A stretch of 40,443 nucleotides of DNA from positions 1 through 40,443 of the forward strand of contig NZ_JAIXZS010000036.1 in assembly GCF_027489515.1 (NCBI RefSeq), given 5' to 3'. Shown piece after piece: positions 1 to 7,013 of this stretch. The stretch's first letter is position 1. Each line of letters opens with the position of its first letter. The translations under genes and the position numbers were made by a program. This DNA comes from Novosphingobium sp. (GTDB lineage: Bacteria; Pseudomonadota; Alphaproteobacteria; Sphingomonadales; Sphingomonadaceae). The notes beneath the pieces were generated by a model, which did not search any database, had not been told where the DNA came from, and saw only the letters and a program-made list of their open reading frames with translations.

Positions 1-28
1 AGATCCATCGATAAAGGCTGACCCATCC

Positions 29-556
29 ATGCTGGCCTCCTTCACCAGTACGGACTCTGAATCAGAGATCTACGACGATGGGAATCCCCAGCGATTCATA
101 ACGGTCGAAAACCGCTCTAGCCTTGAGCGGTCGCAGTTGTCAGACCCTGAATGGAGCGACCACCAAACGCTGATTGAATTGCGGAACCAAGCTGTTGCTC
201 ACGTAAACCCAGAACACAGAACAGTTGGCCGCACTTGGCACAAACAGTTGCTTTTTGCGGTCAGCCATCCGTCAGGTTATTGGAGGCTCGCGTCGTCATC
301 GAATGAGACGAGCTTTCACCTTGATACATTTAGCAGATTGGAGCGAATGCTACCGGTAGCGCACGCGTTTGTTCTGAAGCAGTTTAACAAACGCATGAAT
401 ACCGTGACGCAAGAAATCAATAGTGCGAACTTGCCGGTTGACATGCTGCGCCAGCAGGCCTTCGATCCTGTAGAAGCGTTTGGCAGCATAGCGACTGTCA
501 AGCGTCTCCTGGCTGGTTCCGGTGAGCAAACGGACAGCTTTTGGTACAACGAATAG
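29..556 (+). CDS. Hypothetical protein with a HEPN-like R-N-x4-H motif, possibly 5' truncated
   Basis: I do not recognise the family. The 175-residue product contains LRNQAVAH near residues 50-58, which fits the R-N-x4-H signature of HEPN-fold RNases and nucleotide-binding proteins; the rest is a mixed-charge, probably helical chain with no membrane segment. The reading frame is open back to base 2, so the ATG at 29 may be internal and the true start may lie outside the window. A weak AAGG about 11 bases upstream of 29 is the only support for this start. Hand-counted GC of bases 61-300 is about 52%, far below the neighbours, which suggests horizontal acquisition. No antitoxin or nucleotidyltransferase partner is visible on this side. 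An 8-bp hairpin overlaps its stop codon. Function is unknown; the HEPN call is an inference from one motif. Confidence 0.6.
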   Translation: MLASFTSTDSESEIYDDGNPQRFITVENRSSLERSQLSDPEWSDHQTLIELRNQAVAHVNPEHRTVGRTWHKQLLFAVSHPSGYWRLASSSNETSFHLDTFSRLERMLPVAHAFVLKQFNKRMNTVTQEINSANLPVDMLRQQAFDPVEAFGSIATVKRLLAGSGEQTDSFWYNE

Positions 557-570
557 CCATTTGGCTATTC
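551..570 (+). terminator. Hairpin overlapping the stop codon of the first gene
   Basis: GAATAGCC (551-558) pairs with GGCTATTC (563-570) around a 4-base loop. The TAG stop of the upstream gene lies inside the left arm. There is no U-tract, so this may be a weak terminator or simply part of the repeat-rich spacer. Confidence 0.35.
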
Positions 571-577
571 GGGCATT

Positions 578-741
578 GGGTGACACGTACAATAGTCACC
601 CAAACCACCCCTCCGTCAGCGCTTCGCGCTGCCACCTCCCCATTTGTGCTGCGCAAAAATGGAGAGGATCGGGATGCAAGGGCAATGGCCCTTGCCCGCC
701 GGAGGCTTGAGGTCGCCCGTCCTTCGACAAGCTCAGGATGA
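578..741. repeat. Cluster of short palindromes (REP-like spacer)
   Basis: This spacer holds several small inverted repeats: GGGTGAC/GTCACCC (578-584 and 595-601), AGCGC/GCGCT around 619-631, CCATTT/AAATGG, and CAAGGGC/GCCCTTG (677-683 and 688-694). It ends in a GTCCTTCGACAAGCTCAGGA-type stretch. The GCGCTTCGCGCTGCC and CTTCGACAAGCTCAGGATGA motifs are ones I recognise as dispersed intergenic repeats in sphingomonad genomes. No credible gene is present; the open frames crossing it are by-products of high GC. Confidence 0.55.
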
Positions 742-760
742 GCGAGAGGCCCCTTCCCCC

Positions 761-1456
761 CTACCCAGCCGCCAGCGCCGCTTCTTTCGCCACGACCCGC
801 CGCAGCATGTTGGCATACGTCGCGGGGTCCTGCGCGCCGGGGATCATGTATTTGCCGTTGATGATCATCGCGGGGACGCCGCTGATGTTCCAGTCCCAGG
901 CTTGCTGTTCGCCGGCTTCGACGATGGCGTCGATTTCGGGATCGTTCAGCGCGGCGGCGGCTTCGGTGCGGGAGAGGCCGACGGAGGCGGCGATGTCGGT
1001 CAGGACGGCGGGGTCGTTCATGCGGCGGCGCTGCTGGAAGTGGGCGTCGAACAGGGCTCGCTTGAGTTTGACCTGCATGTCTGCACCGTGTTCGCGCAGG
1101 GTGTGGACGAGGAGGCGGTGGGCGAGGCGCGTGTTCCACATCATCGCGGGGGGCGGATCGCCTTCGCCGGTGTACTGGAAGGAATAGCCGGCGGCTTCGG
1201 CGGCTTGTGACATGCGGCCGCGCGCTTCGGCGGCCTGATCGGGGGTGCGGCCGTATTTGCGCTGGATGTGCGCGGCGCTTTCCTCGCCCTGTTCGGGCAT
1301 GTCAGGATTGAGTTCGAAGGGGTGGAAGCGGATGGTGGCGGTGACTTCGCCTTCCATGCCCGCAAGTGCGGTTTCGAGCTGGTTATGGCCGATCACGCAC
1401 CACGGGCACATGACATCGGACCAGATATCGACGGTGACTGCTGCCGGTTTGCTCAT
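761..1456 (-). CDS. FrnE-like DsbA-family oxidoreductase
   Basis: This is a cytoplasmic thioredoxin-fold protein of the FrnE/DsbA (2-hydroxychromene-2-carboxylate isomerase-like) group, 231 residues. CPWC lies at residues 17-20 after the first strand (VDIWSDVMCPWC), followed by a helical insertion and a late GVPAMIING segment carrying the expected cis-proline. There is no signal peptide, as usual for FrnE proteins, which act as thiol-disulfide oxidoreductases or glutathione-linked enzymes. The start chosen is the ATG that forms an ATGA overlap with the nudC stop, indicating translational coupling. A longer start 15 bases upstream is possible but would lie inside nudC. It is the last gene of the mutY-hydrolase-nudC run. 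The exact substrate cannot be read from sequence. Confidence 0.9.
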   Translation of the reverse strand: MSKPAAVTVDIWSDVMCPWCVIGHNQLETALAGMEGEVTATIRFHPFELNPDMPEQGEESAAHIQRKYGRTPDQAAEARGRMSQAAEAAGYSFQYTGEGDPPPAMMWNTRLAHRLLVHTLREHGADMQVKLKRALFDAHFQQRRRMNDPAVLTDIAASVGLSRTEAAAALNDPEIDAIVEAGEQQAWDWNISGVPAMIINGKYMIPGAQDPATYANMLRRVVAKEAALAAG

Positions 1457-2358
1457 TGCTCGATCCACCATTTCAGGAGGTGATGGGCCACCGCGAAAGG
1501 CGGCGGGGCGATGAAGGCGCCGTCCTCGGCGCCGGTCTTGAGGGCTTCCATCGCGTAGACCACCTCGTCGCGCGTGAACCAGCGCGCGTCGTCGAGTTCG
1601 GTTGCGTCAATGGTGATCGCGGGATCATCGGCATAGGCGTGGCAGCCGATCATCAGCGAGGAGGGGAACGGCCAGGGCTGGCAAGCGACATAGCGCACAT
1701 CGCGGACGCGCACGCCCGCTTCCTCGAAGACTTCGCGGGCCACGGCTTCCTCGATGGATTCGCCCGGTTCGACGAAGCCCGCGAGTGCCGAGTAGCGCCG
1801 CGGCGGGAAGCGCGGCTGGCGGCCGAGGAGGAGCTGGCCTTCCCATTCGACCGACATGATCGTGACGGGATCGACGCGGGGGAAATGCTCGGCCTTGCAA
1901 TCCATGTTGACGCACTTGCGCTGCCAGCCGCCCTTGCCGAGCTTGGTGGCATAGCCGCAGCGCGCGCAGAAGCGGTGGCGGGCATGCCAATCGACGAGCG
2001 CGCGGGCGCCGCCGTAGGTCGCCAGATCGCCGGCGGGGAGCGAGGCCATCGCGCCCCAGAGGCGCGGGTTGGCGGGGCCGGGGTTGCCCTTGTTGGCGGG
2101 GGAGACGGGGGCGAAGCAGGCGCGGCCGCTTTCGTCGAGCCCGAGGAAAATGAGTTCGTCGTGTTCACCCGCATCGGCGAGCGTGCCCCAGACGAGCGTG
2201 CCATCATCGCCGATTACCGGATCGAGCCCGTCGAGCCGCAGCAGGCGCGCACGCCAGTTCATGAGATCAGCGAGCTTGTCGGCGTCGGCGCGGATGTGGT
2301 CGGCGCGGTCGAGCACGGCGCCGGTAAAGGAAATCGGGGGATCGGGACGGTAGAGCAT
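1453..2358 (-). CDS. nudC: NAD(+) diphosphatase / NADH pyrophosphatase, Nudix family
   Basis: NudC cleaves NAD(H) to NMN(H) and AMP and, in characterised members, removes NAD caps from RNA. The 301-residue product has the full family layout: a divergent N-terminal domain, a zinc ribbon with C131, C134, C149 and C154, and a C-terminal Nudix domain. The Nudix box spans G194 to V216, with the REVFEEAGV core at 208-216. It is followed by the NudC-specific QPWPFPSS motif near 227-234, which separates it from generic Nudix proteins. It starts 5 bases after the upstream serine hydrolase stop and ends in an ATGA overlap with the FrnE-like gene, so all are likely co-transcribed. Confidence 0.95.
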   Translation of the reverse strand: MLYRPDPPISFTGAVLDRADHIRADADKLADLMNWRARLLRLDGLDPVIGDDGTLVWGTLADAGEHDELIFLGLDESGRACFAPVSPANKGNPGPANPRLWGAMASLPAGDLATYGGARALVDWHARHRFCARCGYATKLGKGGWQRKCVNMDCKAEHFPRVDPVTIMSVEWEGQLLLGRQPRFPPRRYSALAGFVEPGESIEEAVAREVFEEAGVRVRDVRYVACQPWPFPSSLMIGCHAYADDPAITIDATELDDARWFTRDEVVYAMEALKTGAEDGAFIAPPPFAVAHHLLKWWIEQ

Positions 2359-2363
2359 CGTGG

Positions 2364-3674
2364 TTACGCCGCTTTCTTCATGGCCGAGATATCGGTGAGC
2401 ACCGCCTTGGGGAATTCCTCGGGGATCGGCAGCGCGGACGAGGGCATGAACTGGACGAACAGACCCGCGCGCAGGCCGACGCGGGTGTTGACGAAGCCCA
2501 CCGTGCCCGCCGCGCCCGACCAGCCGAAGGTGCCCGCATCCGCGCCGAGGCCGACCCGCCCGCCCGCGCCGAAGCCGGCGCCTTCGACCCAGGTGCCCGA
2601 GATATCGGTGCTGGCGGGCAGGAGGTTGCTGGTGCCGAGGCGGACTGCCGCCTCGCTCATCACGCGGGTGCTGCCGATCGTGCCGCCACCGGCAAGCATC
2701 ATCAGGAAACGGTCGTAATCGCGAGGGGAACTGACAAGGCCCGCGCCGCCGAAGGGGAAGGCGGGCGGATCGAGATAGACCGAGGTCGCCCCCGGATCGA
2801 TCGGATCGGTCTTCCCATCATGCACGATATAGTTGGTGGTGAGGCGCGGGGCCTGCGCGGCGCTCACCTGGAAACCGGTGCTCGCCATGCCGCAGGGACC
2901 AAAGATGCGCTGGGCGAGGAAGGCATCGAAGCTCTGCCCGGACACGACTTCGATGACACGTCCGACGAGATCGAGGCCGACCGAATAGCTCCACCGCGTG
3001 CCGGGTTCGTAGACGAGCGGCATTTCGGCGAGCTTGTCGGCAAACTCGGTGAGGCTGGGCACCGTCTTCACCCCGCTGAAGGGGGGAATCGAGAGCCGCG
3101 AGGCCTGACCCGGCACCAGCCCGGCGGCCTCGTAGGCCTCCTTGATCGGGCCCTTCTGGATGATCGAGTAGCCGAGGCCCGCGGTGTGCGTGAGGAGGTG
3201 GCGCAGCGTGATGGCGGTCTGCGCGGGCTTCAGATCGGTGATCGAGCCATCGGGCGTCACCTGCACCTGCATCTGCGCGAACTTGGGCAGGAAATCGCTG
3301 ATCGGCTGGTCGAGCCCGATCTTGCCCTCGTCGACAAGTAGCATCGCCGCCATGCCGGTGACCGGCTTGGTCATCGAATAGATGCGGTAGAGGCTATCGA
3401 GATCGACGGGCACGGCGGAATCGAACGCCATCGTGCCGCGTGCGATCTGCATCGGCGCATCGCTGCCCCAGCCAAGCGCCGCGACCACGCCGGGAAGCCG
3501 GCCCGAGGCGACATATTCGTACACGAGGTTGGTCAGCGCCGGGTACATTTCCTCGGCCGAGGGCTGGGCGAGCAGCCGCGCGGGGATGAGGCCAGAGCCG
3601 GCAAGGCCTGCGCCGAGCCAGCCCGCAGACCGCAGCAAAGAGCGCCGGGAAAGCAGAAGCGTCTGATCTTGCAT
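2364..3674 (-). CDS. Beta-lactamase-family serine hydrolase, Tat-exported
   Basis: This is a class C beta-lactamase-like serine hydrolase (EstB / penicillin-binding-protein-like family) of 436 residues. The N-terminus MQDQTLLLSRRSLLRSAGW carries a twin-arginine motif (SRRSLL) ahead of a hydrophobic stretch, so export by Tat is likely. The nucleophile motif is S100-M-T-K103 and the second motif is Y230-S-V. Many such proteins are esterases or act on D-amino-acid peptides; true beta-lactamase activity is not implied. It sits 3 bases downstream of mutY and 5 bases upstream of nudC, so it appears to be carried within their operon without an obvious functional tie. Confidence 0.9.
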   Translation of the reverse strand: MQDQTLLLSRRSLLRSAGWLGAGLAGSGLIPARLLAQPSAEEMYPALTNLVYEYVASGRLPGVVAALGWGSDAPMQIARGTMAFDSAVPVDLDSLYRIYSMTKPVTGMAAMLLVDEGKIGLDQPISDFLPKFAQMQVQVTPDGSITDLKPAQTAITLRHLLTHTAGLGYSIIQKGPIKEAYEAAGLVPGQASRLSIPPFSGVKTVPSLTEFADKLAEMPLVYEPGTRWSYSVGLDLVGRVIEVVSGQSFDAFLAQRIFGPCGMASTGFQVSAAQAPRLTTNYIVHDGKTDPIDPGATSVYLDPPAFPFGGAGLVSSPRDYDRFLMMLAGGGTIGSTRVMSEAAVRLGTSNLLPASTDISGTWVEGAGFGAGGRVGLGADAGTFGWSGAAGTVGFVNTRVGLRAGLFVQFMPSSALPIPEEFPKAVLTDISAMKKAA

Positions 3675-3677
3675 GGA

Positions 3678-4739
3678 CTACCTGTTTGCGAGCGCCAGGC
3701 GCGCGGCCTTGGCAAAAACCGTGGGCAATCCCGCCGCCTCGACGTGCTCGACCAGCCAGAACTCTCCCGCTGGCAGACTAGCGCAATCGGCGCTTGCGCA
3801 AAGCATCAATTGCAGCTCGAGATCGAAATGCGTGAAACCGTGGCGGACCACGCCGGCATCGCGCCAATCCCCGGCCACCGGCGGTGTGCCATGCCCATCG
3901 GCCCGCGCCGACCAGCCATCATCAGGAAGCGCGCGCATCCCGCCGAGCATGCCCTTGCCCTCGCGCTGGACGAGGAGCACCGCGCCGTCCTGCTCGATCC
4001 AGAAGGCAGTGCCGGTGCGCGTGGGCTTTGCCTTTTTCGCCGCCTTGACCGGAAAAGCCTCCGCTGTGCCCGCCGCGCGCGCGGTGCAGTGATCGGCCAG
4101 CGGGCAGAGCAAGCAGCGGGGCGCGCGCACCGTGCAGATCGAGGAGCCGAGATCCATCAAGCCTTGCGCGAAATCGCCCGCGCGACGGTCCGGAGTGATC
4201 GTATCCGTGGCGGCGCGGATCGCGGTGCGCCCGCCCGGCAGCGGCTCGGCTATTGCGAAGAGGCGCGAGACCACGCGTTCGACGTTGGCATCAACAACGA
4301 CTGCGCGCTGCCCGAAGGCGATCGCGGCGACGGCTGCGGCGGTATAGGCGCCGAGCCCGGGAAGCTCCCGCAAGGCCGCTTCGGTGCGCGGAAATCCGCC
4401 GCGCCGCGCCACTTCGCGCGCGCAGGCGAGCAAATTGCGCGCACGGGCATAGTAGCCAAGGCCGGCCCACGCGGCCATGACATCGGCGTCTTCCGCCGCA
4501 GCCAGCGCCTCGACCGTTGGCCAGAGGTCCAGAAACTTCGCATAATAGGCCCGCACCGCTGCAACGGTGGTCTGCTGCAGCATGACTTCGGACAGCCACA
4601 CGCGGTAGGGATCGGGCGCGGGCTCGCCCGGCAGCGCGCGCCACGGCAGGCGCCGCGCATTCACATCATACCAGTCCAGCAGCGCGGCAGACACGCTGTT
4701 GCCATCCCCGATCCGAACGCTCTCGCCACTGGCCTGCAT
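3678..4739 (-). CDS. mutY: A/G-specific adenine DNA glycosylase
   Basis: MutY removes adenine mispaired with 8-oxoguanine in base excision repair. From the ATG at 4739 the protein has 353 residues. It shows the catalytic E51 in SEVMLQQTTV, the helix-hairpin-helix LPGLGAYTAAAV, the catalytic D150 in VVDANVERV, and the 4Fe-4S ligands C202-x6-C209-x2-C212-x5-C218. A C-terminal MutT-like 8-oxoG recognition domain follows, from about residue 235. The in-frame TTG at 4769 would overlap the divergent dciA start, so the ATG is preferred. It heads the minus-strand run with the serine hydrolase, nudC and FrnE, which places repair of oxidised bases beside redox and nucleotide-clearing genes. Confidence 0.97.
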   Translation of the reverse strand: MQASGESVRIGDGNSVSAALLDWYDVNARRLPWRALPGEPAPDPYRVWLSEVMLQQTTVAAVRAYYAKFLDLWPTVEALAAAEDADVMAAWAGLGYYARARNLLACAREVARRGGFPRTEAALRELPGLGAYTAAAVAAIAFGQRAVVVDANVERVVSRLFAIAEPLPGGRTAIRAATDTITPDRRAGDFAQGLMDLGSSICTVRAPRCLLCPLADHCTARAAGTAEAFPVKAAKKAKPTRTGTAFWIEQDGAVLLVQREGKGMLGGMRALPDDGWSARADGHGTPPVAGDWRDAGVVRHGFTHFDLELQLMLCASADCASLPAGEFWLVEHVEAAGLPTVFAKAARLALANR

Positions 4740-4753
4740 GGCGCGGCTATGGC

Positions 4754-5338
4754 ATGGCGGCGGCGACAATGGAACGCGATCCGCCCTCCCCTCCCAAAAG
4801 CGCCAAGAAGGCCGCTGCGCCCGCCGCAGCGCCGCGTACTTACGAGCGCCCGCGCGGCGGCGAGGCGCGCGCGATTGCCGATCTCATGCCCACGATCGGG
4901 CGCACCGCGTTCCGCCGCTTCGGCTTCGTACAAAGCTCAGTCGTCTCGCGCTGGGGCGAGATCGTCGGGGCCGCGCATGCCCGCCACTGCGCGCCCGAAT
5001 CGATCCGCTTCCCCCCCGGCGAGAAAGCCGAGGGCATTCTGCAGCTGGTGGTAACGCCAGCCCACGCCCCGCTGATCCAGCACGTGATCCCCGAGATCAT
5101 CGAGCGGGTGAACCAGTTCTTCGGCTACAGGGCAGTGGCACGGATCAAGCTGCGGCAAGGCGCGGTTCAGCCGCCAGCTGCCACAGAGGCGCAGCGCCCG
5201 CTCCGGACCGCACCGCCTTCGCTCAAGCCGATTCCTGTGGAACTCGGCGACAGCCTGCGCGATATCGGCGACCCGGAGCTGCGTACGGTGCTGGAATCGC
5301 TGGCGCGCAGCCTCGGTGATGCGAATGGAACTGATTAG
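4754..5338 (+). CDS. DUF721 (DciA-like) protein
   Basis: The protein has 194 residues with a central DUF721 domain at about 40-135, including FVQSSVVSRWGEIVG. The N-terminus is basic and proline/alanine-rich and the C-terminal tail is disordered. DUF721 defines DciA, which loads the replicative helicase DnaB in bacteria lacking DnaC/DnaI; that role here is inferred from the family. The start is uncertain: the ATG at 4754 lies only 14 bases from the divergent mutY start, and a second in-frame ATG at 4769 is equally plausible. Two exported thioredoxin-fold genes and smc follow on the same strand, so replication and chromosome-organisation genes are grouped. Confidence 0.85.
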   Translation: MAAATMERDPPSPPKSAKKAAAPAAAPRTYERPRGGEARAIADLMPTIGRTAFRRFGFVQSSVVSRWGEIVGAAHARHCAPESIRFPPGEKAEGILQLVVTPAHAPLIQHVIPEIIERVNQFFGYRAVARIKLRQGAVQPPAATEAQRPLRTAPPSLKPIPVELGDSLRDIGDPELRTVLESLARSLGDANGTD

Positions 5339-5357
5339 GCGGGAAGCAAGACTGACG

Positions 5358-6083
5358 ATGGCCAAGATGATGAAGAACCTGGCTCTGCTGCTGGTCGCGC
5401 TGTGCGGCGCGGCGCTGCTCACGGCCGCGAGCAAACCCGCGCGAACGTCGCCGCCGCCCGCCGCCAAGGTCAACTGGAACACCGTCGTTGCCCGCACCCC
5501 GCTCGACAGCCACCTGCTCGGTAATCCCAATGCGCCGGTGAAGCTCGTCGAGTATATCAGCTACACCTGCCCCCACTGCGCCCATTTCGAGCAGGAATCC
5601 GATGCCCAACTGCGGATCGGCTTCATCTCGGGCGGCAAGGGCTCGATCGAGGTGCGCAGCTTCGTGCGCGATCCGGTGGACCTCACCGCCGCGCTCCTCA
5701 CCCACTGCGGCCCGGCATCGAAGTTCTTCGGCAATCACAGCGCGTTTCTGCGCCACCAGACCACGTGGATGGCCCCGCTCGCCAACCTGAGCGACGGGCA
5801 GAAGGCGCGCTGGTCGAACGCCGATTTCGGCGCGCGCACCCGCGCCATTGCCAGCGACCTCGGGTTCTATTCGCTGATGGAAGCGCGCGGCTACGACCGT
5901 CCGCAGCTTGATCGCTGCCTTGCCGACAAGGCGCTGGCCGAACGCCTCGCTCAGCACACCAAGGAAGCGGGCGAGAAGGACTTCGTCAACGGCACGCCGA
6001 GCTTCCTGCTCAATGGCGTTCCTTTGAGCGGAACCTATTCCTGGGCTGCGCTCAAGCCGCAGATCGAAGCACGTCTGCGCTGA
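5358..6083 (+). CDS. Exported DsbA-family thioredoxin-fold protein (CPHC)
   Basis: This is a periplasmic thiol-disulfide oxidoreductase-like protein of 241 residues. MAKMMKNLALLLVALCGAALLTAASKPA is a signal peptide. The mature part begins with the GNPNAPVKLVEYISYTCPHC block, the form typical of DsbA/thioredoxin_4 proteins, with CPHC as active site and GTPSFLLNG as the cis-proline loop. The start at 5358 is chosen because it gives the signal peptide directly; earlier in-frame codons overlap dciA. A closely related paralog lies just downstream. The substrate is unknown; a general oxidase or ScsC/BdbD-like role is possible. Confidence 0.9.
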   Translation: MAKMMKNLALLLVALCGAALLTAASKPARTSPPPAAKVNWNTVVARTPLDSHLLGNPNAPVKLVEYISYTCPHCAHFEQESDAQLRIGFISGGKGSIEVRSFVRDPVDLTAALLTHCGPASKFFGNHSAFLRHQTTWMAPLANLSDGQKARWSNADFGARTRAIASDLGFYSLMEARGYDRPQLDRCLADKALAERLAQHTKEAGEKDFVNGTPSFLLNGVPLSGTYSWAALKPQIEARLR

Positions 6084-6120
6084 GCGGGCGATAATCCGCG
6101 GCCTATAATCCACTGGCCGC

Positions 6121-6150
6121 TGGCTGGCGGCCCTTCAATCCCGCCAGCCA
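6121..6150 (+). terminator. Perfect 10-bp hairpin between the two DsbA-family genes
   Basis: TGGCTGGCGG (6121-6130) pairs perfectly with CCGCCAGCCA (6141-6150) across a 10-base loop. No U-tract follows, so it could be an attenuator, an mRNA-stabilising hairpin or a factor-dependent terminator. It sits 37 bases after the first DsbA-family stop. Confidence 0.4.
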
Positions 6151-6207
6151 ATCGGCTAGCACCACCGTTGTGTCTTGTCTTTCACGAGCGAAGCGAAACC
6201 TGATCCC

Positions 6208-6969
6208 ATGCAGACCAAGCTCTTCACGCCCGGCCGCCTTCTTCTCGCGCTCATCGCGCTTCCGCTCGCGCTGGGGCTCGCCGCCTGCGGCAAGAAGGAC
6301 GATGCCGCTGCGGCAGGCCCCGCTGGCGCGCCGCTCAATGCCGTGCCGCCACCGGCGGGCAAGGCGTGGGCCGATGTCGTTTCGGCAACGCCCGAAGGCG
6401 GCTATGTGATGGGCAATCCCAATGCGCCGATCAAGGTGATCGAGTACGGCTCGCTGACCTGCCCGCACTGCGCCGAGTTCGAGGAAAAGGGCTTCCCGCA
6501 CCTGCGTGACGACTATGTCGCCAAGGGCACCGTGAGCTTCGAGTTCCGGAATTTCGTGCGCGATCCCTACGATACGACGATGGCGATGCTGACCCGCTGC
6601 GGCGCGCCCGAAAGCTTTTTTGCGCTGACCGAGCAGGTCTATTCGAACCAGAAGACGATCTTCGACCAGCTGCAGCCGATCGGCGCGCAGCTTCAGGCCG
6701 CCAATCTGCCGCCGAACCAGATCTTCAAGGCAATCGGCGAGCGCGGCGGGCTGATCGACTTCTTCGCGGCGCGCGGGATCGCCAAGGATCAGGCCGCGCA
6801 GTGCCTTGCCAAGAGCGAGACGGCGACCAAGCTGGCCGACGACACGTCCAAGGCAGGCGACACCTTCAACATCACCGGCACGCCGACCTTCCTGGTCAAT
6901 GGGAAGAACGTCGAAGTCGCGACCTGGGACGCGCTCGAGCCGATCCTGAAGCAGGCCGGCGCGCGTTGA
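6208..6969 (+). CDS. DsbA-family thioredoxin-fold lipoprotein (CPHC)
   Basis: The product has 253 residues. MQTKLFTPGRLLLALIALPLALGLAACGKKDD is a lipoprotein signal peptide with lipobox LAAC, so the protein is probably membrane-anchored and faces the periplasm. The mature domain repeats the GNPNAPIKVIEYGSLTCPHC pattern and ends with the GTPTFLVNGKNV cis-proline loop. It resembles the upstream paralog, which is soluble-secreted, so the pair may split soluble and membrane-anchored thiol chemistry. The ATG at 6208 is chosen because it begins the signal sequence; the upstream in-frame ATG would add a hydrophilic leader. smc follows 44 bases downstream. Confidence 0.92.
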   Translation: MQTKLFTPGRLLLALIALPLALGLAACGKKDDAAAAGPAGAPLNAVPPPAGKAWADVVSATPEGGYVMGNPNAPIKVIEYGSLTCPHCAEFEEKGFPHLRDDYVAKGTVSFEFRNFVRDPYDTTMAMLTRCGAPESFFALTEQVYSNQKTIFDQLQPIGAQLQAANLPPNQIFKAIGERGGLIDFFAARGIAKDQAAQCLAKSETATKLADDTSKAGDTFNITGTPTFLVNGKNVEVATWDALEPILKQAGAR

Positions 6970-7013
6970 TGGGCGCGCGCTGACAGGGGCCATGCAGTTC
7001 GGGGGCGGATAGC

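Noticed and set aside
29..556. HEPN-MNT type toxin-antitoxin pair
   Set aside because: Only one gene with the motif is visible; no nucleotidyltransferase or antitoxin gene lies on the right side, and the left side is outside the window.
1456..2718. Plus-strand open frame of 420 codons
   Set aside because: Antisense to nudC and the serine hydrolase, both of which have complete motifs.
2364..3674. Antibiotic-resistance beta-lactamase
   Set aside because: The SxxK and YxV motifs define the broad serine-hydrolase family; genomic setting and sequence give no sign of an AmpC-type resistance gene.
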